Assembly: GCF_902810445.1 (NCBI RefSeq)
Contig: NZ_LR778175.1
Coordinates: 682,001 to 746,000, forward strand
Length of the DNA: 64,000 nt
Origin: Candidatus Nitrosacidococcus tergens
Lineage (GTDB): Bacteria > Pseudomonadota > Gammaproteobacteria > Nitrosococcales > Nitrosococcaceae
Reading direction: 5' to 3'
Under the pieces are notes generated by a model that searched no databases, had not been told where the DNA came from, and saw nothing but the letters and a program-made list of their open reading frames with translations. The translations under genes and the position numbers were made by a program. Positions within the stretch are counted from its first letter, which is position 1. Every line of letters begins with the position of its first letter. This document shows positions 25,292 through 34,517 of this stretch, one piece after another.

Positions 25292-28200
25292 ATGTCACTA
25301 GGGGATGGATTTGCTTTAAATCATCATCAGTTTACTAGATTATTTGAGCTTGATGGCTTAGTTGAGTTAGATCAAGAATTTTTACAATCAGTAAAAAATA
25401 AAGATCCTAGCCTCTACCAGAAAACGATTGATTATCGTAACAGCAAAATCTCCTTATCACCTATTGAAGAAAGCCATTTACTTTTAGAGTTATCCCCCTA
25501 TTTAAACAGTTTTATAGGTCAGCTGTTTAATATAGAAGAAGCACTAAATGAAAGTGCTAAAAATACCTTAAGTAACGATGTTATCCTAGATTTTAAAAAA
25601 GAGTGGGTACTAAAGCGTGGGCGGCGATATCGACAACCTATTACCCAATCTTTTTCAGCTTTAGATTCTTGGCTTACTGAACGGCTTACTAAAACAGGGT
25701 TTGCGCTCTCTGATCGAGAGCTAGGGGTAGCTCAATTTGCCCAGAATTTGCTAGCTAATGAAGAAGAAAATGAAGAAATTATTCTTTCGTTTACCCAATG
25801 GTGTGTACTTGCCCTCTCTGATCCAGAAGGACAAAAAACAATTTCTGGCTGGACTAGTTTTCATCTACCACATAAGATAGATCATGCTCGATTAGTAGTA
25901 CTTAACTATGAAAAGCAGGGTAATTTAGAGCAACTACAAGCTGATCCTAAAACCTTTCGACAACGAGATGGATTTACCTTAACTGATCAGGGAATGTCTG
26001 CTCGAGAAGCTCAGGGAGAAGTACATTATTGTGTCTATTGCCATGAACATGGAGGGGATTACTGCTCTAAAGGGTTTCCTAAGAAGAAAGATCAACCAGA
26101 GCTAGGATTTAAAACTGATTCTTTAGGAGTCACTCTTACTGGTTGCCCTGTAGAAGAAAAAATTTCTGAAATGCACACCCTAAAGCGGGATGGTTATACT
26201 ATCGCTGCGCTTGCTATAGCGATGGTGGATAATCCTATGGTGCCTGCCACAGGTCATCGTATTTGTAATGACTGTATGAAAGCTTGCATTTATCAGAAGC
26301 AAGATCCAGTCAATATTCCTCAAATTGAAACTCGAGTACTGACCGATGTATTAAATTTGCCTTGGGGAGTAGAAATTTATGATCTGCTTACTCGTTGGAA
26401 TCCCTTACGTCGCTACCAATTTTTGCCTAAACCCTATCAAGGTTATAAAGTACTGGTGGCAGGTATGGGACCTGCTGGTTTTACCATGGCACATCACCTA
26501 ACCATGGAAGGGTGTGCAGTAACTGGCATTGATGGGCTAAAAATTGAACCTTTGCCAGAGAAATTTCTGAAAGAACCCATACGCAATTGGTCAGATCTTC
26601 AAGAGTCCTTGGATAAACGTATTTTACTTGGTTTTGGTGGAGTTTCAGAATACGGCATTACCGTGCGTTGGAATAAAAATTTTCTTAAACTTATTTATTT
26701 AAGTTTATTAAGACGGTCTTTATTTCAAGTCTTTGGTGGGGTTCGTTTTGGTGGTACCATCAAACTAGAAAACGCATGGGAGCTAGGCTATGACCATGTG
26801 TGTATTGCCACAGGTGCGGGGTTACCTAGGACTATTTCTATGGGTAATAGTCTTGCTCGAGGTATGCGCCAAGCTAGTGATTTTTTAATGGCACTACAGC
26901 TCACTGGTGCAGGTAAGGAAAGTAGCCTTGCTAACTTGCAAGTGAGACTTCCTGCGATTGTTATTGGTGGTGGGTTAACTGCTATTGATACAGCTACCGA
27001 GATTCAAGTCTATTACATACGTCAAGTAGAAAAAACCTTGGATCGGTATGAAAAAATGGTAGCAGTGCAAGGAGAAGAAAAAGTACGATCTGGGCTAAAC
27101 CAAGAGGATTTAGAAATTTTAGAAGAGTTTCTAACTCATGGCCGTATGGTTAAAAAAGAACGAGAAAGAGCAGCCAAAAAAAGGGAAAGCTCAGATTTTA
27201 TTTCGTTAATTCAAAGTTGGGGCGGAGTCACTATTGCTTATCGTAAAGGATTAAATGCTTCTCCTGCCTATCAACGAAACCACGAAGAAGTCATTAAAGC
27301 CATGGAAGAGGGGCTTTATTATGCAGAGGGTTTAGAGCCCCTACGAGTTGAATTAGATCAATATCATCACGTAAAAGCCCTAGTGTGCCGACAAGTGAAA
27401 CAAGAGCAAGGGCGTTGGTTAGGTGCACCAGGGGAAATTACTTTACCTGCTCGTGCTGTCTTTATCGCTGCAGGTACGCTACCCAATACCATTTATGAAC
27501 ATGAACATTCTGGAAATTTAAAACTAGAAGCGAATCACTTTCTCCCCTACGTGGAACATTCTGAAGGGTTACAACCAGTGCAAGTAGCTGATCACTGTAA
27601 ATCACCAGAGTTTGGTCCTTTCACTTCCTATGACTATCAGCAACATAAAGTTACTTTTGTAGGAGATACCCATCCTGTATTTCATGGCAGTGTGGTAAAA
27701 GCCATTGCCTCAAGTAAACGAAGTTATCCCCACATAATAAACACTCTTAAGTTATTGCATAAATCTAATCAGAGAGATAACTATCTTTCTTTTCAAGAAA
27801 AAATGGTAGATTTACTTACACCACAAATTACAGAAATAAATAAAAATAATCCTTCTGTGGTAGAAGTTTGGATAAGGGCACCTCTTGCAGCTCGAAACTT
27901 TCAGCCAGGGCAATTTTTCCGTCTACAAACCTATGAAACGAACAGCTCAGAAGTAGATGGTACAAAAATGCAAATTCCATTGCTTACGGTAAGTGGTACT
28001 GGAATTCGAGAGGATCAGATTCGATTGATGGTTTTACAATGGGGTACAGGACCTCGTCTTGTGGGTAAATTAAAGCCGGGGGATCCTATTGTACTGATGG
28101 GGCCCACTGGTGCACCTACAGAAATTCCAACAGATGAAACAGTATTAGTGATTACTGGTCGTTGGGGTGCCGCAGTAATGCTCGATGTAGGCCCTGCACT

Positions 28201-28777
28201 TAAAGCAGCAGGTAATCGAGTTATTTATATTGCTTCCTTTGGTTCAGCTTCAGATCTAGATCGGCAAGATGAACTTGAGGAATCTGCTGATCAAGTGATT
28301 TGGTGTACCAATAAAGAACCTAAAATTATCCCTAGACGACCTCAAGATATAAGTGTTATAGAATCGGATATTGTTGCTTTACTAAAGCATTACTATGAAT
28401 CTGAGAATAGTCCTATTCCTCCAGGAGAAGTCAATCGATTACTTATTATGGGATCTACTAGTTTGTTATTAGGGTTACAGACTGCTTTAAAAGATGAGTT
28501 AAAAAATGCTTTTCACCCCAATGTAAAGGCTATTGGAATGGTAGGCAGTCCGATGCAATGTATGCTTAAAGGCGTATGTGGTCAGTGTTTACAGTGGCAA
28601 ATTGACCCTGAAACAGGCAAACGTACCCGGGCAGTATTTTCCTGTGCTGAGCAGGATCAGCCTCTAGCATGGATCGATCTTAATAATTTAGTCGCACGCC
28701 AAATTCAAAACCGACTACCTGATCAGATAACATCCAAATGGTTCGATTGTATTTGCTCTAAAGAAAGTAATGCTTAA
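25292..28777 (+). CDS. Large multidomain FAD/NAD(P) and Fe-S oxidoreductase, 1161 aa
   Basis: Residues about 240-370 resemble the N-terminal iron-sulfur region of glutamate-synthase small subunits ('HYCVYCHEHGGDYCSKGF', 'GHRICNDCMKACIYQKQDP'). Residues about 385-760 form a two-dinucleotide-fold flavin domain ('KVLVAGMGPAGFTMAHHL', 'PAIVIGGGLTAIDTATEIQ', 'VFIAAGTLPN'). The last 300 residues look like a ferredoxin-reductase module ('FQPGQFFRLQTYE', 'GPTGAPTEIP') ending in a PyrK-like cysteine set ('CMLKGVCGQCLQW', later 'FSCAEQD'). The first 240 residues are unassigned. It is probably a cytoplasmic electron-bifurcating or NAD(P)H-handling enzyme; substrate unknown. AGGAG lies upstream of the ATG. 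The reading frame overlaps no neighbour if the next gene starts at 28827. Confidence 0.8.
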   Translation: MSLGDGFALNHHQFTRLFELDGLVELDQEFLQSVKNKDPSLYQKTIDYRNSKISLSPIEESHLLLELSPYLNSFIGQLFNIEEALNESAKNTLSNDVILDFKKEWVLKRGRRYRQPITQSFSALDSWLTERLTKTGFALSDRELGVAQFAQNLLANEEENEEIILSFTQWCVLALSDPEGQKTISGWTSFHLPHKIDHARLVVLNYEKQGNLEQLQADPKTFRQRDGFTLTDQGMSAREAQGEVHYCVYCHEHGGDYCSKGFPKKKDQPELGFKTDSLGVTLTGCPVEEKISEMHTLKRDGYTIAALAIAMVDNPMVPATGHRICNDCMKACIYQKQDPVNIPQIETRVLTDVLNLPWGVEIYDLLTRWNPLRRYQFLPKPYQGYKVLVAGMGPAGFTMAHHLTMEGCAVTGIDGLKIEPLPEKFLKEPIRNWSDLQESLDKRILLGFGGVSEYGITVRWNKNFLKLIYLSLLRRSLFQVFGGVRFGGTIKLENAWELGYDHVCIATGAGLPRTISMGNSLARGMRQASDFLMALQLTGAGKESSLANLQVRLPAIVIGGGLTAIDTATEIQVYYIRQVEKTLDRYEKMVAVQGEEKVRSGLNQEDLEILEEFLTHGRMVKKERERAAKKRESSDFISLIQSWGGVTIAYRKGLNASPAYQRNHEEVIKAMEEGLYYAEGLEPLRVELDQYHHVKALVCRQVKQEQGRWLGAPGEITLPARAVFIAAGTLPNTIYEHEHSGNLKLEANHFLPYVEHSEGLQPVQVADHCKSPEFGPFTSYDYQQHKVTFVGDTHPVFHGSVVKAIASSKRSYPHIINTLKLLHKSNQRDNYLSFQEKMVDLLTPQITEINKNNPSVVEVWIRAPLAARNFQPGQFFRLQTYETNSSEVDGTKMQIPLLTVSGTGIREDQIRLMVLQWGTGPRLVGKLKPGDPIVLMGPTGAPTEIPTDETVLVITGRWGAAVMLDVGPALKAAGNRVIYIASFGSASDLDRQDELEESADQVIWCTNKEPKIIPRRPQDISVIESDIVALLKHYYESENSPIPPGEVNRLLIMGSTSLLLGLQTALKDELKNAFHPNVKAIGMVGSPMQCMLKGVCGQCLQWQIDPETGKRTRAVFSCAEQDQPLAWIDLNNLVARQIQNRLPDQITSKWFDCICSKESNA

Positions 28778-28826
28778 AAAACACTATAATAAGAAATTAT
28801 TGAAACTATCTAAGAACAATTGTGTA

Positions 28827-29753
28827 ATGATCATAAAAAAATTTTTAATCACAACACTATTATTAACAATATCTATATATGGATTGGCAGCACAAGTTAC
28901 TTTAACTGTTCCAGAACAATCTGCAGCAGGTGCATACTTTAATGTATCTTGGGATTCAATTTCTGTATCCCAAGAAGGTTTTGGTGGTTATATAACAATA
29001 GTACCTGCCGGTGCAGAAGCATATGCTCATGGTATCTTAAGTGAATCCTTTTTACAGCAGCGAGGCAAAAAAAAGGGGCAAGCTAAACTAAGAGCACCTG
29101 CTAATCCTGGACTTTATGAGGTACGCTATACCCTACTTGGGCAGATATTAGCCTCTACATCTATTATTATCACTCAGCCTAAAGTAATACTCTATGCTCC
29201 AAGCACAGTAACAATTGGCGAAAAAGTACCTATTAATTGGTCTCCTACCATAGATGATCAAGACTATATCGCTATTGCTCCTGCAGGTAGCGATAAAGAG
29301 AGTATTCAGGAAGACAAAGAAGTATATAGCCAACTTTTTAGACATGGAAAGGGTATCCAGCATATTACCTTAAGTGCACCTATGAAAGCAGGACAATACG
29401 AAATTCGATATATAATGCATGAAAGGCAACATACTTTAGTTCAGATACCTTTAGAGGTAGTGGAAGGAGAAAACAATCCTAAAGATCAAGATATAAACTC
29501 AAAGATACCTACTCAAGCTAAGGCTGGAGAAACCCTTACTATACCTAGTTTAAATAGTATTAAAAGTAAAGGGCAAAGAGTTTCTCTTGCTAAATTAAAT
29601 CAGCCTGATTTTAATTGGGTTGCGATTTCTTCTATTAGCAACAATGGGCACTTTACTTTAATCTTGCCTAAGGAAGTAGGAAGATACGAACTTCGCTATC
29701 TTGATATTCAGACTCATAGCATTTACGCTCGTACTCCTATTACCATAAATTAA
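28827..29753 (+). CDS. Secreted protein with three beta-sandwich repeats
   Basis: ATG 28827 is preferred because it begins the signal peptide 'MIIKKFLITTLLLTISIYGL'; the upstream ATG at 28770 would overlap the preceding gene and bury it. The mature protein has three repeats of about 90-100 residues. They end 'PGLYEVRYTLLG', 'AGQYEIRYIMHE' and 'VGRYELRYLD', and the first two contain 'GYITIVPAGAEAY' / 'DYIAIAPAGSDKE'. Each repeat looks like an Ig-like beta-sandwich of the kind found in surface or periplasmic proteins of many proteobacteria. The third is more diverged. Function unknown; a binding or adhesion role would be inference. Confidence 0.75.
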   Translation: MIIKKFLITTLLLTISIYGLAAQVTLTVPEQSAAGAYFNVSWDSISVSQEGFGGYITIVPAGAEAYAHGILSESFLQQRGKKKGQAKLRAPANPGLYEVRYTLLGQILASTSIIITQPKVILYAPSTVTIGEKVPINWSPTIDDQDYIAIAPAGSDKESIQEDKEVYSQLFRHGKGIQHITLSAPMKAGQYEIRYIMHERQHTLVQIPLEVVEGENNPKDQDINSKIPTQAKAGETLTIPSLNSIKSKGQRVSLAKLNQPDFNWVAISSISNNGHFTLILPKEVGRYELRYLDIQTHSIYARTPITIN

Positions 29754-29762
29754 CTTTTATGC

Positions 29763-29784
29763 GAGTAGCTTACAACGGCTACTC
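29763..29784. terminator. Bidirectional terminator-like hairpin between convergent genes
   Basis: GAGTAGC (29763-29769) and GCTACTC (29778-29784) pair around an 8-base loop in the 44-base gap between convergent genes. 'ATAAAAA' on one side and 'TTTTAT' on the other are short A/T runs. Confidence 0.5.
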
Positions 29785-29797
29785 ATAGATAAAAACG

Positions 29798-30460
29798 CTA
29801 AGTATCAAACAATAAAGCATCTGGGCTAGCTCCTAGCTCAGTAAGTGCTTGGTTCACTGCTTTCATAAAGGGTGGAGGACCACAGGTGTAAAAACGTTGG
29901 CTAAAATCTGAGATTTTCTCTTTTAAAAATTCTTTAGTAACTAGCCTGTGATCATAATCAGCACTACTACTATCTGTGCAAGTGAGTATACAGCGATCCT
30001 CAAAATGAAAGCGAAGTTCTTTCTCACAGATAATATCTGCTGGAGACTTATTCGTAAAAATTAAAGTATGATTGATCAGAGATTCATGCTCTGTAAGCTG
30101 GCGAATCATAGCTAAAAAGGGAGTGATTCCACTTCCTCCAGCGATAAAAACACCAGAACCTTGATAGGTCAGGGTACCGAAAGAATCTGAAACTAACAAT
30201 TTAGCACCTGCTTTTAAAGTATGTAGTTTCTCTGTCACCCCATGATTTGGATATCTTTTAATAACAAACTCTAATACTTTATCTTCTTTTAAAGAAGTAG
30301 GGGTAAACGGTCTTCCTTCATTCTTCCATTCAGGCTCATCAATTGCTAGCTCAACCCCTTGTCCAGGTTCATAGCTTAAGTTTAGTGGTCGCTCAACGAT
30401 GAAACGCTTTACATCATGGGTTACAAACTCAGACATGAGTAGTTTTACTGGATAAGTCAT
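29798..30460 (-). CDS. Flavodoxin/ferredoxin reductase-like FNR-family protein
   Basis: A 220-residue single-domain ferredoxin-NADP reductase-like flavoprotein without an iron-sulfur domain. The FAD-binding stretch is 'EGRPFTPTSLKED', and the NAD(P)-binding motifs are 'VFIAGGSGITPFLAMIRQL' and 'FYTCGPPPFMKAV'. Such proteins pass electrons from NAD(P)H to flavodoxin, ferredoxin or a haem/oxygenase partner; the partner cannot be read here. The ATG at 30460 gives 'MTYPVKLLMSEFVTHDVKRF'. It is convergent with the secreted repeat protein. Confidence 0.85.
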   Translation of the reverse strand: MTYPVKLLMSEFVTHDVKRFIVERPLNLSYEPGQGVELAIDEPEWKNEGRPFTPTSLKEDKVLEFVIKRYPNHGVTEKLHTLKAGAKLLVSDSFGTLTYQGSGVFIAGGSGITPFLAMIRQLTEHESLINHTLIFTNKSPADIICEKELRFHFEDRCILTCTDSSSADYDHRLVTKEFLKEKISDFSQRFYTCGPPPFMKAVNQALTELGASPDALLFDT

Positions 30461-30678
30461 AATTCATCCCATTAAGAAACATAAATAACTCTTTTAAAGA
30501 TTAATAGTTTTCCATTTTCCCTTAAAAGTAAAGAGTTATTCATTTCAGTTAGCGATCTACATTACTTTTTGAATATTGAATCAATGTTAAATTAATACAT
30601 AAAAACAATATATCTGTTTAATTCCATTATTAATTAGGTTATTTATTTATCTTCAATAGCAAAGGATATATGAAGTAA

Positions 30679-31737
30679 GTGATTAATAAAAAAATATTTT
30701 TAGAAAAATTAGCAGAAGATATTTACCATTTACCCCCCGGTTATTTTGCACTTGTTATGGCAACTGGTATTGTTTCTATTGCTGCTCATAATTTAGGGTC
30801 TGATAAAATTGCTTATCCCTTATTTGGCATTAATGTCATTGCCTATATTTCGCTATGGTTGCTTAATTTAAGACGATTTATATTGTACCCAAAAGCAATG
30901 CTTGCCGACTTTCTCTCTTATCATACAGGACCTACTTTTTTTACTCTTCCAGCAGCAAGCTGTGTATTAGGTAGCCAATCTATTTTACTAACTAGTCAAA
31001 CTATAATTGGAGAGATTTTATTAGCAGTAGGGATAATTAGTTGGCTAGGTATTATGTATGGATTTTTTTATGGTATGACAATAACACCAAAAAAACCCTC
31101 TCTTGAAGAAGGATTGGTGGGCGCATGGTCGTTACCTATTGTCTCCACCTTTAGTATTGCGATTACCACCACATTACTTGCTGTTCATTTATCTGAAATT
31201 AAAGAAGATTTTTTATTTATTTCTCTTATCTTTTTTCTAATTGGCTCTGTGCTTTATATATTTATTATTTCACTTATGTTTTATCGGTTTTTTTTCTTTC
31301 GCTTTAGCCCAGCGATTCTTACTCCTCCCTACTGGATTAATATGGGGGTAGAGGCGATTGCTACATTAGCTGGAGCTATTTTAATTCTCAATAAGCAATA
31401 TTGGGGTTTTTTAGAAGAAATTCTGCCCTTTCTTAAAGGAGTTACGCTTGCATTCTGGGCAATGAGTAATTGGTGGTTCCCTTTACTTTTACTTCTTGGA
31501 ATTTGGCGGCACATGGTGCACCAAATTCCAATCTTACGCTACAATATGCAGTACTGGAGTATGGTATTTCCTCTAGGAATGTATACTAACTGCACGTTTC
31601 AGTTAGGAAAAATTATCCCTCTCGATTTAATCAAATTTATTCCCTTTATTTCAATTATATTTGCTCTAACTGCTTGGATACTAGTATTTATTGGGCTTTG
31701 CCACTATCTTAAACGGCACTATATCAACTTTACTTAA
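30679..31737 (+). CDS. TDT-family (TehA/SLAC1-like) carrier
   Basis: A 352-residue membrane protein with about ten hydrophobic helices. The opening 'HLPPGYFALVMATGIVSIAA' is the signature of the tellurite-resistance/dicarboxylate transporter family (TehA, Ssu1, SLAC1-like anion channels). Its substrate could be an organic acid, sulfite or another anion; sequence alone does not decide. The start is GTG 30679 with AAAGGA some 13 bases upstream; a later start would damage the first helix. The TolC-like gene follows after 24 bases, so the two may be co-transcribed. Confidence 0.85.
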   Translation: MINKKIFLEKLAEDIYHLPPGYFALVMATGIVSIAAHNLGSDKIAYPLFGINVIAYISLWLLNLRRFILYPKAMLADFLSYHTGPTFFTLPAASCVLGSQSILLTSQTIIGEILLAVGIISWLGIMYGFFYGMTITPKKPSLEEGLVGAWSLPIVSTFSIAITTTLLAVHLSEIKEDFLFISLIFFLIGSVLYIFIISLMFYRFFFFRFSPAILTPPYWINMGVEAIATLAGAILILNKQYWGFLEEILPFLKGVTLAFWAMSNWWFPLLLLLGIWRHMVHQIPILRYNMQYWSMVFPLGMYTNCTFQLGKIIPLDLIKFIPFISIIFALTAWILVFIGLCHYLKRHYINFT

Positions 31738-31761
31738 TATATGTAAGTAATTTTACAAGTT

Positions 31762-33165
31762 ATGATGGTGAGTCAGAATCGTTTTAACCTAAGATCAGCT
31801 TGGGTGTTTATCCTTTTTATTACTTATAATTTGTGTTTTGCTCAGAGTCATTTATCTTCAGTAAGTGATCTTGAGAATAGCTCTTCACTGAACATTCCAA
31901 ATCTATCTAGTGTTATATCCAATTCTTTTTTTTCAGCCCAAGAGGGGTTTTTAGTAAACTTAAAGGGATTAACCTTGAATGAGGTTATTGAGCGATCACT
32001 AACACATGATCCGTTGATTCGGGCAGGTCTTGAGAGTATTAACCAGGCAGAAGCAGAGGTTATTACTGCAGGCTTATTACCTAATCCTACTTTTTTAACT
32101 AATCAAGAACTAATGCCTCTAACTCATCCCTATACCCCTGAACAAGAAGGAGGACCACCACAGCTAAATGTGGCTATAGAATTTCCTATTGATTGGTTTG
32201 TTTTTGGTAAGCGAGCTGCCGCTATTATAGCAGCAAAGAAAGGAGTAGATGTAGCCACTGCTAATTTTTATGAGCTTATTCGCGAACGGATTTATGGTGC
32301 TATTTCTGCTTTTTATGATGCTTTAGAAGCACAGGCCATGTTAGCTCTCGCTCAAGAAAGTTTAGGTAATTTTACTGCAGTGGAGCAATATATTCTTGCC
32401 CAAAATAAAACTATTCCTTCGAATAATATTAGACTTGAACGAGTTCGTCTATCTCTATTTAGTAGTCGACAGGATGTGCGAGATAAAAAAATCAAACTTA
32501 TAGAAACAATCAGTCGATTACGAGTATTTTTGGGAATTAAAAAGCCTTTAGATCTAAATTTAGCTGGACAACTAGAGGTATCTACTCCATTATCTCCTCC
32601 ATCTTTAGAAGGAGCAATAGCGATTGCTAAGGAAAATCGCCCTGATTTTCTTGCTAGTCAATATGAAATAACTCAAGCTGAAGCAGGGATACAGCTTGAA
32701 AAAAAACAAGCCTATCCTGAAATTATTCCTTATATAGGATATAACCGACAGTTCCAAAGAAAGGTACTGAATATGCCTGATGCTAATTCTTGGCAGGCTG
32801 GGTTTCAATTAGATATACCTTTATTTGATCGTAACCAAGGTAATATTGCTAAAATGGAATCAATCCATACTCAAGCAAAGTTAAATTTAGAGGCGAAAAT
32901 ACTTGAGTTACAAGCAGAGGTTGAACAAGCTCTAGAAGCTTATCAAGCAGCTTATGAAACTATTACTATTGAAGATCCTGCTAAATTGAAAATGGCACAG
33001 AACATACGTAATCGAGTACATATTGATACCCACACTTTTATGGAGGTCATCGATGCCCAAGAGGTTTATTTGGAAACTTATCAAATTCATATTAATAATC
33101 TCTCTAACTACTGGCATACCCTTTATGCCTTTAATGCTGCAGTAGGTAAACAGGTGCTAAAATAA
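31762..33165 (+). CDS. TolC/CzcC-family outer-membrane efflux protein
   Basis: A 467-residue outer-membrane channel component. It has a signal peptide ('FILFITYNLCFAQS') and the repeated helical pattern of the OEP family: 'LTLNEVIERSLTHDPLIRAG', 'QAEAEVITAGLLPNPTFLTN' and a second 'EGAIAIAKENRPDFLASQYE' with 'PLFDRNQGNIAK'. It is closer to CzcC-like members than to TolC itself. It is followed within about 35 bases by exbB and exbD, an unusual grouping, because no membrane-fusion or pump gene is on the same strand. A different CzcC-like gene lies at 38744-40027. Confidence 0.88.
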   Translation: MMVSQNRFNLRSAWVFILFITYNLCFAQSHLSSVSDLENSSSLNIPNLSSVISNSFFSAQEGFLVNLKGLTLNEVIERSLTHDPLIRAGLESINQAEAEVITAGLLPNPTFLTNQELMPLTHPYTPEQEGGPPQLNVAIEFPIDWFVFGKRAAAIIAAKKGVDVATANFYELIRERIYGAISAFYDALEAQAMLALAQESLGNFTAVEQYILAQNKTIPSNNIRLERVRLSLFSSRQDVRDKKIKLIETISRLRVFLGIKKPLDLNLAGQLEVSTPLSPPSLEGAIAIAKENRPDFLASQYEITQAEAGIQLEKKQAYPEIIPYIGYNRQFQRKVLNMPDANSWQAGFQLDIPLFDRNQGNIAKMESIHTQAKLNLEAKILELQAEVEQALEAYQAAYETITIEDPAKLKMAQNIRNRVHIDTHTFMEVIDAQEVYLETYQIHINNLSNYWHTLYAFNAAVGKQVLK

Positions 33166-33200
33166 ATATGGAGTTAATACCTTTACAAAGGTAATCTAGA

Positions 33201-34079
33201 ATGATAACTATCTTTCTTGATTTTTCTTTTTTATTTCTTAAAAAACATAAATGTTTTTTCAATGTAAGTGCTCTAGGTGTTGCTTTTCTTTTCCTAGTAT
33301 CAAGTGCTTGGGGTCAATCCTTATCTACTGAGGCGGTGTCACCAACTCCTTCAGTGGTAGGTATGGCTACCTTACCTCATAACCTTTCTCCTTGGGGGAT
33401 GTTTTTAGATGCAGATATAATTGTAAAAATAATTATTCTTGGGCTTATCTTTGCTTCTATTGCCACTTGGGGAATTTGGATTGCAAAAAGTTTAGAATTA
33501 AATGTGGCACAACGTGAGCTACACAGTATCCTGATAAAGCTGGAGGGGACTCATGCTCTGACTAAAGTAATACAGTTATTACATCACGCAAAAGGGGTAC
33601 CCGGCTTATTTGCAGAGGCAATTGAGCATGAGATTTATCTATCTGGAGATCATTCACCTTTGGAAGGAATTAAAGAGCGTATCTCCCTACGGTTGGATCG
33701 GCTTGAAGTGATGGTAAGTCGGCACATGGCAAAAAATATTGGAATTTTAGCAACGATTGGAGCAACGGCTCCTTTTGTAGGCTTATTTGGTACGGTATGG
33801 GGGATTATGAATAGTTTTATTGGGATTTCTCAAAGCAATACCACAAATCTTGCGGTAGTTTCCCCTGGAATTGCAGAAGCATTATTAGTGACTGCAATTG
33901 GTCTAATTACTGCAATTCCTGCAGTAATTATTTATAATTTCTTTACCAGATCTATTGCCCATTATCGAAGTTTGCTTACCGATATTTCAAGTGAGATTTT
34001 ACAGCTGGTAAGTCGCAGTATTGATCATCAACAATCCCTAGAAATTTCAAAACAGCAACACTACCATAGACCTCTTTAG
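33201..34079 (+). CDS. exbB: ExbB-type proton channel subunit
   Basis: A MotA/TolQ/ExbB-family inner-membrane protein of 292 residues that, with ExbD, uses the proton gradient to energise outer-membrane transport. It has an N-terminal cleavable or extra hydrophobic stretch ('ALGVAFLFLVSSAWGQS'), a first channel helix near 'IVKIIILGLIFASIATW', and the conserved core 'ATIGATAPFVGLFGTVWGIM' with 'PGIAEALLVTAIGLITAIPA'. The long N-terminus is typical of ExbB proteins that are paired with TonB. exbD follows after 8 bases; no tonB is present in this window. Confidence 0.93.
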   Translation: MITIFLDFSFLFLKKHKCFFNVSALGVAFLFLVSSAWGQSLSTEAVSPTPSVVGMATLPHNLSPWGMFLDADIIVKIIILGLIFASIATWGIWIAKSLELNVAQRELHSILIKLEGTHALTKVIQLLHHAKGVPGLFAEAIEHEIYLSGDHSPLEGIKERISLRLDRLEVMVSRHMAKNIGILATIGATAPFVGLFGTVWGIMNSFIGISQSNTTNLAVVSPGIAEALLVTAIGLITAIPAVIIYNFFTRSIAHYRSLLTDISSEILQLVSRSIDHQQSLEISKQQHYHRPL

Positions 34080-34087
34080 TAACACCT

Positions 34088-34510
34088 ATGATACGTAAAA
34101 AATACTCTAGTGAAGATGATCTTCCAGAAATTCATGAAATAAATGTCACACCATTTATTGATGTAATATTGGTATTGTTAATTATTTTTATGGTAGTTGC
34201 TCCTTTAACTACAGTAGATATTCCCGTAGATTTACCGGAGGTTAACAGCACTACAGATTCTCAACCCCAAGTAGATAACCCTATTTATCTGGCAATCAGA
34301 GCGAATTTAAGTCTATCAATTAATGATCATCAGATTAGTTTACAAGCTCTTGAACCTGCTTTGAACTATTTAACTAAAGGAGATAAAAGCCAACGTATTT
34401 TTTTACAAGTAGATAAAACAGTCATTTATGATAACCTAATGGAAGTAATGGATTATTTACGTACTATCGGCTATCTACAAGTAGCATTAGTAGGATTAGA
34501 GAGATACTAA
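34088..34510 (+). CDS. exbD: ExbD-type proton channel subunit
   Basis: A 140-residue single-helix protein with the ExbD signature 'EINVTPFIDVILVLLIIFMV'. The Asp in 'PFID' is the proton-carrying residue. The periplasmic domain follows ('VDIPVDLPEVN', 'FLQVDKTVIYDNLMEVMDYL'). It is the partner of the adjacent ExbB. Its stop is only 7 bases from the stop of the convergent RND pump gene, leaving no room for a separate terminator. Confidence 0.94.
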   Translation: MIRKKYSSEDDLPEIHEINVTPFIDVILVLLIIFMVVAPLTTVDIPVDLPEVNSTTDSQPQVDNPIYLAIRANLSLSINDHQISLQALEPALNYLTKGDKSQRIFLQVDKTVIYDNLMEVMDYLRTIGYLQVALVGLERY

Positions 34511-34517
34511 TAGTAAT

